Source: Macrostomum hystrix (taxonomy: Eukaryota > Platyhelminthes > Macrostomidae). From it: a stretch of DNA of 64,000 nucleotides. The notes beneath the pieces are model-generated. The model saw nothing but the letters and a program-made list of their open reading frames with translations, did not search any database and was not told where the DNA came from. How positions within the stretch are numbered: the stretch's first letter is position 1; each line of letters begins with the position of its first letter. Of the stretch, positions 33,441 to 45,314 are shown piece by piece. Both the position numbers and the translations under genes were made by a program. Location: positions 1,984,001-2,048,000 of the forward strand of contig CATNEN010000014.1 of NCBI GenBank assembly GCA_950097015.1. Reading direction: 5' to 3'.

Positions 33441-34083
33441 GGTTGGTGCACTTTTCTTAATCGCGAATTCGTTAATCTCAACGGTGTGCATCAGGCTCCT
33501 TTGCGGCTCTTGCTGGCAGAGGAAATTGCTGGTCAGACTCCGATGAGGTGTTCGCTCTCTGCTGTTCCTAATATGTTGTAACCTCTTAAAACATTGAAAT
33601 AGAATAAGACTTTGCCGCTTCTGCAAACTGCCCTTGTGAGATTGTTGAAGCAAAGGGCTTCGTTGGTTTAATTTGCTATAATTCGAGCACTTGGGTGATT
33701 CAAATCGCTAGGCGCACCGATCTCATACTCAACAAACCAGCCAATTCTCAAACAATCCTATGCATTTTCTCTGTGCGCGGATACAATTGGCGTCTTGTTT
33801 GACTTACAAAAGTCAATGAACAGAACAACTGAAGCTCATGGAGTTTGCGCAAACAAACTCGCTATGATTTGGCTGCACTTGCATGAGGGCTTTTTTAATT
33901 TATTTTCATCAATTTCTTCAAACTTTAGGATATCACTTTTGCAACAGTGAGGTAAGCTGCAGTTCGTAATTGCAGCTTTTTTTAGTATTTGGCCTGAACC
34001 CTTGCTGGTAACATTCTGAAAAGGCTTTATATCTGGCGATCGATTTCTAAAACAGCCTATAACAGAGACTTTATCTCAATCTC
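33441..34083. other. Spacer between convergent FReD copies B and C
   Basis: No gene is recognised except degenerate FReD tail at its left end. Confidence 0.4.
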
Positions 34084-35070
34084 TCAATGACCGACTTTCT
34101 GAATCAGACACTCGAAGGACTTCATCGAGTACCCAATTGACAGCACAGAGCTGGTGTCAGACAAATAGTAGTACATTCCATTACTCGTCGTATAGAAAGC
34201 TGCCGGAGGGCTCGCAAACAGCCCGTTCGGGTTGATGAAGTTGCAATAGCCGAACCACCAACCGGCTGACCTCGACAGTGCGCAGCTGCCGCCACTCCAG
34301 ATGTCGTTGTCAGAGTCCACTGTGCTGAACTGCTGGTTGTTCGGCGACCAGTCCGTGTTAGTCAACTGGCCGACACTCGACCTGCTCGCGTCCAGCGGTC
34401 CCATCGAGGCCCTGTACTTGTCGGACGCGGCGCCAATCGAGAACGGCGCGTTCTCAGCCCAGTACCAGGTGCCGTTCCAGTCGCTGAACTCCCACCGAAC
34501 TCTCCACAGTCCGGAGGCGCTGATCTGGTGCAGCTGCTCCAGTCCCATCCAGAAGTTGAGGCTCTCGCCCTGACCGAATCCGCTCACGTACTCGGACTAG
34601 CTGCGGTTGAAGCTGACGGAGCCGTCCACTCGGTGCTGGAATGTCCGCCAGCAGCTCGATGGTGGCTCCTTCAGCTGCAGGGATACAAGCGAATGTTCGA
34701 GCTGATCTGAGAACATCAGCTGGATCAGCAGAGCAGCCCAACTCACCCAGAGAGTCGGCAGAGCCGGATCCCTCTCGTGTCGGCACTTCCTGCAGCCATC
34801 TGCACTGCCCCGGCTACACAGCATCAGCGTGCAGGTCTCAGATGCAGCATCGAAGGAAGCTGCGTGAGCCTCGGCAGCCGGAGGACTGCTCAGACAGTCG
34901 ATGCTGCTTCCAGCTCTCAGTGCGGCCAGGAGCCTGTACTCACCGATGTCACCTCGATGCAGCTTCCACTTTGTGATGGAGGAGCCCGCATCGATCGCTA
35001 TCGCGCAGTTGATTTTGACAGAGCAGACGGCAAACATCAGCCACAGACTGAAGCTCTGTGAGTCACACAT
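34084..35070 (-). pseudogene. FReD protein C, one in-frame nonsense codon
   Basis: Exon 1 (34747-35070) has a signal peptide (hydrophobic Leu-Trp-Leu-Met-Phe-Ala-Val core) and the Cys-rich N region. The intron 34675-34746 is 72 nt, same length and nearly same sequence as in B. Exon 2 (34084-34674) is an otherwise complete FReD domain to a normal stop. The codon at 34597-34599 is TAG where copies A and B have TGG (the Trp of Asn-Arg-Ser-Trp). All 304 codons are otherwise open, so this is a very recent pseudogene, a polymorphic null or a sequencing error. Confidence 0.88.
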
Positions 35071-35158
35071 TGCTGCTCAGACAGACTGCCTGTGAGCTGT
35101 GAGCAGTGTCTGGTTGCTGCTCAGACAGACTGCCTGTGAGCTGTGAGCAGTGTCTGGT
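35071..35158. repeat. Two 44-bp direct repeats just upstream of FReD C
   Basis: 35071-35114 is repeated exactly at 35115-35158, directly before the start codon of copy C, so within its promoter or 5' UTR. Confidence 0.85.
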
Positions 35159-35779
35159 TGCTGCTAGCAAAGCGTCTCAAATCTATATGTAGAAACGCAG
35201 CATTGTTGGCACCAGCTCAAGCGTGCGATTGCCTGGCCTAGGTGTTTCTCACGCGATTTTTTTACTTTCTGCCTTCAACATTGGCGCTTTCAGGCATGTA
35301 GCTTCCAATTTTTTCCTTGGCTGACGGCAATTTAAGACTTGCAGCTTTTTGCAACTCCCTGAAACTGCGCCTAGAGAGGTGCTGTCAATCACTGGAACTA
35401 CCAAGTTATGGTCTCTGAAAATATGAGTACAAAGGAAAGGAAAGCGTTCCCGACAACAGTAGCCGTGTTTTGGTGGAGGTGAGCGGTTGACTGTTGTTGC
35501 AAAGCGACAGGCATTAATTAGTTAATTAGCCTACTCTATGATCGATTTGAAGTGATATTTCTCAGAAACAAATGCTGAAACAAAGTTTCAATTCAGAAGT
35601 ACCAGACCCCCAGCATTCCAAAACTTCACAGATCCGCAAAATGTGAAGATTCCCCAGCTCCCAGATTATTGCAGATTCCCAATTTCCGAGGTCGAAAATT
35701 TCTGAGATTTTGTAGGTTCCCTGCAGATTCTTATATCCTTGGTCAACAATGTCCCAGATCGGAAATCTCCCAGATTCTT
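35159..35779. other. Spacer leading into the 32-bp array
   Basis: No gene seen. From about 35600 degenerate CCCAGATTCC-type units appear, apparently the ragged edge of the array. Confidence 0.4.
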
Positions 35780-38160
35780 AACGACTTAAATCTAAAATCT
35801 CCCAGACTCCCAATGACTCAAATCTAAAATCTCCCAGATTCCCAATGACTCAAATCTAAAATCTCCCAGATTCCCAATGACTCAAATCTAAAATCTCGCA
35901 GATTCCCAATGACTCAAATCTAAAATCTCCCAGATTCCCAATGACTCAAATATAAAATCTCCCAGATTCCCAATGACTCAAATCTAAAATCTCCCAGATT
36001 CCCAATGACTCAGATCTAAAATCTCCCAGATTCCCAATGACTCAAATATAAAATCTCGCAGATTCCCAATGACTCAAATATAAAATCTCCCAGACTCCCA
36101 ATGACTCAAATCTAAAATCTCCCAGATTCCCAATGACTCAAATATAAAATCTCCCAGATTCCCAATGACTCAAATCTAAAATCTCCCAGATTCCCAATGA
36201 CTCAAATATAAAATCTCCCAGATTCCCAATGACTCAAATCTAAAATCTCCCAGATTCCCAATGACTCAAATCTAAAATCTCCCAGACTCCCAATGACTCA
36301 AATCTAAAATCTCCCAGATTCCAAATGACTCAAATCTAAAATCTCCCAGACTCCCAATGACTTAAATATAAAATCTCCCAGATTCCCAATGACTCAAATA
36401 TAAAATCTCCCAGATTCCCAATGACTCAAATCTAAAATCTCCCAGATTCCCAATGACTCAAATATAAAATCTCCCAGATTCCCATTGTCTCAAATCTAAA
36501 ATCTCCCAGATTCCCAATGACTCAAATCTAAAATCTCCCAGACTCCCAATGACTCAAATCTAAAATCTCCCAGATTCCCAATGACTCAAATATAAAATCT
36601 CCCAGATTCCCAATGACTCAAATATAAAATCTCCCAGACTCCCAATGACTCAAATATAAAATCTCGCAGATTCCTAATGACTCAAATCTAAAATCTCCCA
36701 GATTCCCAATGACTCAGATCTAAAATCTCCCAGATTCCCAATGACTCAAATCTAAAATCTCGCAGATTCCCAATGACTCAAATCTAAAATCTCCCAGATT
36801 CCCAATGACTCAAATCTAAAATCTCCCAGATTCCCAATGACTCAGATCTAAAATCTCCCAGATTCCCAATGACTCAAATCTAAAATCTCCCAGATTCCCA
36901 ATGACTCAAATCTAAAATCTCCCAGATTCCCAATGACTCAAATCTAAAATCTCCCAGATTCCCAATGACTCAGATATAAAATCTCCCAGATTCCCAATGA
37001 CTCAGATCTAAAATCTCCCAGATTCCCAATGACTCAAATATAAAATCTCCCAGATTCCCAATGACTCAAATCTAAAATCTCCCAGATTCCCAATGACTCA
37101 AATCTAAAATCTCGCAGATTCCCAATGACTCAAATCTAAAATCTCCCAGATTCCCAATGACTCAAATATAAAATCTCCCAGACTCCCAATGACTCAAATA
37201 TAAAATCTCCCAGACTCCCAATGACTCAGATCTAAAATCTCCCAGATTCCCAATGACTCAGATCTAAAATCTCCCAGATTCCCAATGACTCAAATCTAAA
37301 ATCTCCCAGATTCCCAACGACTTAAATATAAAATCTCCCAGATTCCCAATGACTCAAATCTAAAATCTCCCAGATTCCCAACGACTTAAATATAAAATCT
37401 CCCAGATTCCCAATGACTCAAATATAAAATCTCCCAGAGTCCCAATGACTCAAATATAAAATCTCCCAGATTCCCAATGAATTAAATCTAAAATCTCCCA
37501 GACTCCCAATGACTCAAATATAAAATCTCGCAGATTCCTAATGACTCAAATCTAAAATCTCCCAGATTCCCAACGACTCAAATCTAAAATCTCCCAGATT
37601 CCCAATGACTCAAATATAAAATCTCGCATATTCCTAATGACTCAAATCTAAAATCTCCCAGATTCCCAATGACTCAAATCTAAAATCTCCCAGATTCCCA
37701 ATGACTCAAATCTAAAATCTCGCATATTCCTAATGACTCAAATCTAAAATCTCCCAGATTCCCAATGACTCAAATCTAAAATCTCCCAGATTCCCAATGA
37801 CTCAAATCTAAAATCTCCCAGATTCCCAATGACTCAAATATAAAATCTCCCAGATTCCCAATGACTCAAATATACGAGTAAAATCTCCCAGATTCCCAAT
37901 GACTCAAATCTAAAATCTCCCAGATTCCCAATGACTCAAATATAAAATCTCCCAGATTCCCAATGACTCGAATCTAAAATCTCGCAGATTCCCAACGACT
38001 CAAATCTAAAATCTCCCAGATTCCCAATGAATTAAATCTAAAATCTCCCAGATTCCCAATGACTCAAATCTAAAATCTCCCAGATTCCCAATGACTCAAA
38101 TCTAAAATCTCCGAGATTCCCAATGACTCAAATATAAAATCTCCCAGACTCCCAATCTTC
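35780..38160. repeat. 32-bp minisatellite, about 73 copies
   Basis: The unit is built from ATGACTCAAATCTAAAATC and TCCCAGATTCCCA, with recurrent single-base variants (AAATATA, CTCGCAG, GACTCCC). It is the largest complete array in the window. ATGACTCA is an AP-1-type heptamer (TGACTCA) present in nearly every unit. Confidence 0.97.
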
Positions 38161-38537
38161 CAGATCCCAAATCTCATCGAACCCCAACGTTCTGGATCTC
38201 AGGCAAAATGGTAGAAATGAAAGTAAAAACAGTATGTTTAGCTTCACTTCATAGCACGAGCTAAAAGCCGCATATATTTAGTTTAGTTTAGCATAGCAAA
38301 AATGAAAACGAATTCAAGCAGGCTGCAACAACAAGGCGCCATAAAGCAAATTCGATACAAATTTGGGGCTCAATTTGTCTTTGCTATCGAAAACAATAAT
38401 AAGTGTTTCGAACTACCGTTTACTAGGTGACAGCATGTTACTAATAACGAAGGACTAATATATTCCACATAGGGCAATATGTGGCAGTATGACAACTTGT
38501 GAGAACTTTTTCGAAATAGCTTGTAATGACTGCCAAG
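38161..38537. other. Spacer between two arrays
   Basis: AT-rich; probably near the end of the fascin transcript, but no poly(A) signal was confidently placed. Confidence 0.35.
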
Positions 38538-39025
38538 TCCCACAGGTACGCAGCCTCAGTACTCCCACAGGTACGCAACCTCAGTACTCCCACAGGTACG
38601 CAGCCTCAGTACTCCCACAGGTACGCAGCCTCAGTACTCCCACAGGTACGCAGCCTCAGTACTCCCACAGGTACGCAGCCTCAGTACTCCCACAGGTACG
38701 CAGCCTCAGTACTCCCACAGGTACGCAGCCTCAGTACTCCCACAGGTACGCAGCCTCAGTACTCCCACAGGTACGCAGCCTCAGTACTCCCACAGGTACG
38801 CAGCCTCAGTACTCCCACAGGTACGCAGCCTCAGTACTCCCACAGGTACGCAGCCTCAGTACTCCCACAGGTACGCATCCTCAGTACTCCCACAGGTAAG
38901 CAGCCTCAGTACTCCCACAGGTACGCAGCCTCAGTACTCCCACAGGTACGCAGCCTCAGTACTCCCACAGGTACGCAGCCTCAGTACTCCCACAGGTACG
39001 CATCCTCAGTACTCCCACAGGCATG
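38538..39025. repeat. 25-bp minisatellite that includes the fascin stop region
   Basis: About 19 copies of a 25-bp unit. On the minus strand each carries CTGTGGGAGTACTGA, the last codons (Leu-Trp-Glu-Tyr-stop) of fascin. The first unit is the real end of the coding region (stop 39006-39008). Since 25 is not a multiple of three, the plus strand reads through all frames as a 25-aa repeat, an artefact. Confidence 0.95.
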
Positions 39026-41683
39026 CGTCCGTGATCTCGGTGGCGTCGGCTCGCACGGTGCCGTTCTGCTCAGCCCGCATGTAGCAGCCGTTATGCGCCA
39101 GGATGGCCACCCGGGACCGGCTGTGGAACTGGAAGATGAACTCCTCGGGCGCCGCACCTTTGAATGAGATGCTGAAGTCGCCCTGGATGCTCCAGTAACC
39201 GTCCGCGCCTTCAGAGACGTACGCTCGTATTTTTTAGAATAAATTATTATTCTATGTCAACCTGAGCCCATGTCAACCTGAGCCCATGTCAACCTGAGCC
39301 CATGTCAACCTGAGCCCATGTCAACCTGAGCCCATGTCAACCTGAGCCCATGTCAACCTGAGCCCATGTCAACCTGAGCCCATGTCAACCTGAGCCCATG
39401 TCAACCTGAGCCCATGTCAACCTGAGCCCATGTCAACCTGAGCCCATGTCAACCTGAGCCCATGTCAACCTGAGCCCATGTCAACCTGAGCCCATGTCAA
39501 CCTGAGCCCATGTCAACCTGAGCCCATGTCAACCTGAGCCCATGTCAACCTGAGCCCATGTCAACCTGAGCCCATGTCAACCTGAGCCCATGTCAACCTG
39601 AGCCCATGTCAACCTGAGCCCATGTCAACCTGAGCCCATGTCAACCTGAGCCCATGTCAACCTGAGCCCATGTCAACGTGAGACCTACTCAACCTGAGCC
39701 CTACTCACCTTTGATGTGGTAGAACCCGCAGTCCGAGGCCTCAAGCTGGAAGGCATCGTAGGTGCTGAGGTTGCACTCCAGCCGGCCGTTGCGCACACCA
39801 ACGAAGCCGAAGTCACAGCGGAACACCACCATTGGGCGATTGAGCAGCACCAGCTGGAACTGCTCCTCAGCGCGCACCTCCGAGCCGACCGCGTTCACCG
39901 CGCCAAGCTTCTTGGCCGACAGGTAATAACCATTGGCGCTCTTTATCGCAACCAGGCCCTTGGCCAGGTGCTCCAGCTCAAACTGGGTTGTGCCATCACT
40001 GTTTGAAATGAAGCAAAAGTTAGTTCGAGGTGAACACACGACTGAGTCTACTCCAATATGTTCTGAGTCTACTCAGTCTGTTCTAAAGTCTGTTCTGAGT
40101 CTACTCCAGACTTTTCTGAGTCTACTCAGTCTGTTCTGAAGTCTGTTCTGAGTCTACTCCAGACTTTTCTGAGTCTACTCAGTCTGTTCTGAAGTCTGTT
40201 CTTAGTCTACTCAGTCTGTTCTGAGGTCTGTTCTTAGTCTACTCAGTCTGTTCTGAGGTCTGTTCTCAGTCTACTCCGCTTTTTCCACCTCGCGTCCCCG
40301 GAAGCGTTGACTCCGTTGGCCACAGCGGACAATCGCCAGAACTTGTCGTCCTTGGTGCGGAAGCGCCACTTGCCAGTGGCGGCCACGAACTCCAGCTGGT
40401 AGGTCTCGGAGGCCTCAATCTCGCTCTGGTTCACACTCAAATCCTGGCCTGCAAATTTGATAATTTCTACTTATAGTAGGCCAATTTGGGTCAAGCTAGA
40501 AGGCCTCACGACCTCCCCAGGCCAGCTGTCTGACTGTCAGTCTGCACTCCATGCCTCGTACCAAAAATAGGCTCAGTAGGGAATTCCTGCAGTCAAACCC
40601 ATTTACCATTTCCTCCCCAGCGAAATGACTCACTGACTCATATATTAGGAATATATGAGTGTGAGGAAACTCCATTTGTTTTTAGTTAAGTTAGTTACAA
40701 GTTAGTTAGTTTAAACTAAGTTAGTTAGTTTTTTAGTTACAAATTAAGTAATGGCTGCTCAACATGCTCACCCTGCTTGACACTGGCGTAGCGGCTATTA
40801 AAAGCCTTCACTGCCACCTGGGGAAAGCTGGCCTCCAGCACAAACAGTTCGTCCTTGGAGACGCTCTGGTTCTTGGTCTTCGTGGTGCCCGTGGAGCCCG
40901 TGTTTGTCAAGTAACGGCCTGAATTGTCCTGTAAATTTTTTTAGCAGCCATTTAGGAATTGTGCTGGAACTGAGCTGAGAAATATTGCCTATAGCTCTCC
41001 ATCAAACAGCGCTATTAAGCGCTCAAACGCACCTTGAAGGCCAGCCCCGGGCTGGCACCGCAGTGGAACTCGAAGCTGAACAGCGCGTCTTCGGACTTGT
41101 CGGCAGCCAGCTCCCCAGTGCGGGTGAGGTAGCTGCCGTCGGAGGTCCGGATGGCCACCCGGCCATCCTGGCACTGCATCAGCGTCATGAGGCTCTCGGC
41201 GCCCCACGGGTTGACGCGGTCGCCAGAGACCTCTTTGTCTCCCAGGCGCAGGTAGCGGCCGCGGTTTAAGTTTTTCAGGTGCACCTGCGGGTGCAGGGCG
41301 AGCTGGCACCTCCACCAGACTGGCGAGCGCGAGAAGCACCTCACCTGGTCCTCTTCCCCACCGAAGTACCAGCCGTGCAGGACGCTGCGCAGGGCGAGCT
41401 GGGCGCCAGAGGGCGAGTACTCGACGGCGAAGCGCTCCTCAGTGTCTACGGACTCGCTGCACGCAGTCACGTTTCCGTCCTTGTCTGCGGACAGGTAGCG
41501 ATTCAGGTGCGAGCGCAGACTGACGAACGACTCGGTGTGCGGGTCGGGCACCAGCGTCCAGGTCTGGCGCTTCTTCAGCGACGTGCCCGACACGTTCAGC
41601 TTGAAGCCGAACGGCTCGGCCGTCAGGAACTTGCCATTGGCGGCGCTGCAGAGGCCCACCTTCCAGCCGCTGTCTAGATCCAT
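39006..41683 (-). CDS. FSCN: Fascin, five exons, complete
   Basis: Exons are 41033-41683, 40772-40928, 40289-40448, 39709-39998 and 39006-39208; donors are GTGCGT, GTGAGC, GTGGAA and GTGAGT, and phases (0,1,2,1) agree, for 486 aa (human fascin 493). The repeated beta-trefoil motifs are clear: KFLTAEPFGFKLN near the start, RYLSADKDGNVT, HPQVHL, SVSKDELFVLE, the Asn-Arg-Pro-Met-Val-Val-Phe block, and the conserved C-terminal Leu-Trp-Glu-Tyr. Fascin bundles parallel actin filaments in filopodia and other protrusions. Introns 3 and 4 contain tandem arrays. The acceptor of exon 5 was chosen at 39208 by phase and alignment to fascin; another AG nearby would give a few extra residues. Confidence 0.95.
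39250..39690. repeat. 16-bp array in fascin intron 4
   Basis: About 27 nearly perfect copies of CATGTCAACCTGAGCC, occupying most of the intron. The homogeneity suggests recent expansion. Confidence 0.96.
40035..40275. repeat. ~32-bp TCTGTTCTGAG array in fascin intron 3
   Basis: Irregular copies made of TCTGTTCTGA and GTCTACTCAG blocks fill intron 3 up to the donor of exon 3. Confidence 0.9.
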
Positions 41684-43041
41684 GGCTTCGAGGGAGTCAA
41701 TTATTTGAATGATGATGAATGGGGCACTTCACCGGGGGAATTCTGGATCCGACTGCCTGAAGGTGCAGCCGAGCAGCGCCAGGCTTTTATGCCGCTTTGT
41801 CCGCGCTGCCCCGCGTTGAGCAGCAGCTTCCAAAGCACAGCCTCACGACTCTGCCCTCTGACTTCTTCTTTGACCATTCCTGTGCATTGGGGTGGGGCTG
41901 AACGCGGGCTGGGCCGACACGGCCCTGCATGCCCACCCCCAAATTTTTCTACCCCGCCGAAGAAGACCCGCGGTTTCCCTGTTCGCGTATCGATCCCAGT
42001 CGCCGTCAGAGTTCTTGCAGCCTGTCCGGGTCCGCCCAGACCGGGGTGGCTGCGGAACAGAAATTGTTGCGGGGTGGATTGGCAGGGAGAGGAGGGCGGG
42101 AAGTGGTGGAAGCTTCGGCGAGGTTCAGCAAATTCACGCCCCTGAAAATATCTGCGCCATTCGATGGCCGCAAACGCTGATGCTATCGCATGGCTAATCC
42201 GTATTTAGTAATTCTGAGCTGGTCTGTCTAATTCCAGGTCGGAAGTGAAACTATTTTTGTGCCTAATCAGTTTCCTGATTACCTATATTTGTTGACCGTT
42301 CATTTGTGATTTTGTTCAAGTGCCCCCACCCCACTGTCCCCACTGAAAATCAGCTACAATACGATTTTCTCAGAGTCGAATCGGATTAAGGATGCGAGGC
42401 AGAGCCTTGAAATTTTAGTTTATTCTTTTTTATGTTCCTTGGCGTTGATTCCTACTGAAAGTACAGTAGGGAGACTGAATTGTCACTTGCCGAAATCAAA
42501 AGCGAAACAAGAGTAAAATATAAAATTCTCTTTTAAAAAGAAGCAAGTTCATATTTAGCTACAAGTGAGTGAAAGTGTGCTTTGAAAGCGGCTCGAGTGA
42601 AAATGTAAGAGATCAAGATATGTAAAAAATCTGAACACACTGTAAAATCTTTCAATAAATGACAGGAAAAGCCCAGAAAGTATTAAAATTTTGAGTCGCA
42701 AATAGGGGTTGACAACCAGTGAAATCTACAGATGGAGTACAATGTACCGCTCGCCAACATACAGCGATTAAATTTAGTTCAATCCGATCGCCCCATTAAA
42801 TCCTTTTACACACGAATAGCAACAAATTCTATTTATTGTTAGAGAGAGGATGAATTTTCTATACATATCGGGCATTGTTAATGATGATATCGAAGATTTG
42901 CGTAGCTATTCTTAGCAACAGAGACTCGAAGAGCTAGTACCTGGTGCTAAGTCTAATAGCCTTCGTTTCACAGCGCATTCAGAGAGATGAGCTGAAAGGT
43001 TGAACCTTGTTAAAGCAGTGAGGCAGTTGAAGCGGGAATCG
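41684..43041. other. Fascin upstream region; no gene supported
   Basis: The GC-rich part (41700-42180) has overlapping plus-strand frames up to 146 codons without recognisable domains. The rest is AT-rich. Confidence 0.4.
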
Positions 43042-44271
43042 TCAATCCTGGTCGCTCTGTCTCACATGGTAGACAACGGATGTGGGCTCAGGCAGCGTCT
43101 TTGAGTACCATCCCTGGACAATGTTGTAGTAGCGATCTCTAGACTGGATATCGAGCTGCCGGCAGGCGTGGCAGTTGTTTCCGTTTCTGGGCCCGCAGAA
43201 GCCGTCAGTCATGGCGTCTTTGACCATGTTCTTGCGGCCACAGTAGAACTTCTGCGTCTCCGGGCTCAGCCTGGACACGGCGCCCTCCCGGTTGACCAGG
43301 GCGCGGGTCCTCAGCAGTTCGAACTGGACCAGGTCGCGGCGCATGCAGCTCAGGCAGTTGCAGCCGTTTCTCGGGCCGCACGTGCCGTCACAGCAGTCGC
43401 ACTTGGATCCCTCGAGCGGCTTTCCGCAGTAGTTTTTGCGAGTAATGTTGAAATTTTCCTCGGGGAGGTCGCGACCGTTTCTAAATTAAGATAAACGACA
43501 TTTTATTATTTTTGAGCCATTGCTTCGAGAATTTCAAGGCCTACGCCTGCTGAACTGCAGGACAGAAAACTGGGTCACTCACTTCAGTTGGGAGATGGGG
43601 AAGAGGATGCACACGCTGGTGCACCGGTGGCTGCTGAAGAACAGCACCATGCCATCCCTGCCCAGATCCGTGTCGCCGAACTTCGCGCCTTTCCTGCTGT
43701 GCACAGCTGGGTCCGTCAGCCAGTATCCTTGCGGGGTCCTGACGCCTTGAATGTCGCAGATGAGAAACAGGCCGCCAGTTTTGTAGTAAGTGTAGTGCGA
43801 GAAGCAGGGCACCGTGGCCACATCATCGCTGTGGTAGCTGGTGTTGTTGTTGAATTTCTGGTACTTGCCTTCGATGAAGTCTTCGACCAGAACCTTGCAG
43901 CCGGGCCACAGCGAGGTGGAAGTCGTCTGGCACACGGACAGAGCAGTGGCCATCCTCGGCAGGACGAAGCGCAGCGGCTTGGTGCTGACGCACTCCTCGT
44001 TGAACAAACGGGCCAGCTTGTCCGCCTTTCGGCTCGCTCGCACATCCGCCTCGTAGTCCTTGACGCTGTCCCCGTCACGAGAATGCATAAACACCTTGAC
44101 CACGCACTTTTCACCGTTCTTCGGTCCACTGCCACGATAGACGCCCTGGAACGCTAGTCGGCAGCTGCCATTGGAAAATGGTTGATCCTGAAACTCGACC
44201 TGATAGGTAAATCCGCCAATCGGAGAGTCCAGCTCGGCCTTCTGCCGCTTTTCACTTAGGTTAGAGCCCAT
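43042..44271 (-). CDS. Alpha-kinase with two C-terminal Cys-rich modules, two exons
   Basis: Exon 1 (43583-44271) and exon 2 (43042-43480) join in phase 2 (donor GTGAGT, acceptor AATTTAG) for 375 aa. Residues about 15-225 are an alpha-kinase (eEF2K/myosin-heavy-chain-kinase fold): VVKVF with the ATP-binding Lys, FNEEC, the long VLVEDFIEGKYQKFNNN, then DIQG, LTDPAVHS, FGDTDLGRDGM and the zinc-binding His-Arg-Cys-Thr-Ser-Val-Cys, all apparently intact. Exon 2 adds two copies of a Cys module, YCG-x-n-CDG-TCGPRNGCNC-x2-C and a second FYCG...FCGPRNGNNC-x2-C, which I know from invertebrate proteins but cannot name. There is no calmodulin or WD40 region. Substrate unknown; a signalling or stress kinase is likely. 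Confidence 0.9.
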
Positions 44272-44652
44272 GGGCCTAGCCAGATTTCAGATTGAGACTG
44301 ACACTAACTTAGCGCTCAGGCCTAAGTACTCTGGACTCACTTATAGCGATAGATAGAGGGAGGCAGGGAGAGAGTGAGGCTGCACACCGTTACCTGAGCT
44401 GCACAAGCCCACCGCTCATTCTGATTGTCTATGCAATCTCTCACCCCCATTGTGCATTTGCTTGCGAGAAGTGACTGTGGTGGACCTGTCATTCCCGCCT
44501 CTGCGTTCATTGCGCTTCGCCACGATTGACTTAGTTGAGTGCGCAAGAGTAGGCCGCACAACTCACAATGTCTCTAGTGCAACTTCCATTAACCCAGTGC
44601 ATTCAATTTGACATCTCTTGACTCATGTCTATTTTTAGTTGTTTTTGCCCTG
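44272..44652. other. Upstream region of the alpha-kinase
   Basis: No gene seen; should contain the alpha-kinase promoter. Confidence 0.35.
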
Positions 44653-45066
44653 CTACGGATTCATACAGCTTTCAACTAGTCTTGATGCTTTGATCGGCAG
44701 TTTGCATTTGCATCGCCAATCGCCTCGACTCCATTCTTCGATCTGTTTGGAGACAAGAAGTCCTTTGGCATCGCCATGCAGAATTGCGCTTTGGCGCTCA
44801 TTTCGCCACTCGTTGAAAGTATTAACGGCCCATTGTTCTTTGCGACGCGTATTGTTCGGAATAGCGGCGGCCAGTTTCGCTTCAATATCAGCTTCATCTA
44901 GCTTAACGAATCGCACTGAGGGTGTAGATGCAGAAGCCGTTTCTGCCCTAATAATAACAGGCCGAATCGAATCTGTTGGTTCTGATACCCCAGTTGTTGT
45001 TCTATTAGCTGGTTCGAACAACTCATCTAACCAGTCCAACGCTCCAGGTTGACCCAACGGATCCAT
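44653..45066 (-). CDS. Crypton/DUF3504-like N-terminal fragment
   Basis: A 137-codon frame with an acidic start, then Arg-Phe-Val-Lys-Leu-Asp-Glu-Ala-Asp and the segment Trp-Ala-Val-Asn-Thr-Phe-Asn-Glu-Trp-Arg, which resembles the first helices of Crypton recombinases and of ZMYM/QRICH1-type proteins. The catalytic part is absent, and the frame ends 14 codons after Ser-Arg-Gly-Asp-Trp. It may be a truncated element or the first exon of a domesticated gene. I do not recognise it further. Confidence 0.45.
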   Translation of the reverse strand: MDPLGQPGALDWLDELFEPANRTTTGVSEPTDSIRPVIIRAETASASTPSVRFVKLDEADIEAKLAAAIPNNTRRKEQWAVNTFNEWRNERQSAILHGDAKGLLVSKQIEEWSRGDWRCKCKLPIKASRLVESCMNP

Positions 45067-45182
45067 GTCACTGACGGATTACTGACACTGGACGAAAAAC
45101 TATTTCAAAAAGCTTTGTTTCACGAGGCACAAGTCTATAAATAAAATGCATATTATAGTGTTTTAATAGGTTAAATAACATA

Positions 45183-45312
45183 TTACCCTCTAATTTTGTG
45201 TTCTATGGTAGAAAGTCCTCGGACGCTATTCCCGGCTATTCTCGGCTTCGCCTCGGCCTGATAAACGCATCCTCGGACTTTTGTTTCCACAGAACACAAA
45301 ATTAGAGGGTAA
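45183..45312. mobile_element. 130-bp TA-flanked MITE
   Basis: The ends TTACCCTCTAATTTTGTGTTC and its inverted copy (about 22 bp) bracket 130 bp, with TA on both sides (45181-45182 and 45313-45314), the duplication of Tc1/mariner-like elements. The centre is a GC-rich imperfect palindrome (CCGAGG/CCTCGG). No ORF. Confidence 0.85.
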
Positions 45313-45314
45313 TA

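Noticed and set aside
35780-38160. Regular spacing suggesting a CRISPR array
   Set aside because: Units are directly adjacent without unique spacers, and the genome is eukaryotic.
38489-39167. 25-aa repeat proteins on the plus strand
   Set aside because: Product of a 25-bp unit read across three frames; the strand with meaning is minus (fascin end).
41705-42197. Open frames in GC-rich DNA upstream of fascin, partly resembling 57380-57560
   Set aside because: Similarity is limited to short C-rich runs; no motif or splice structure.
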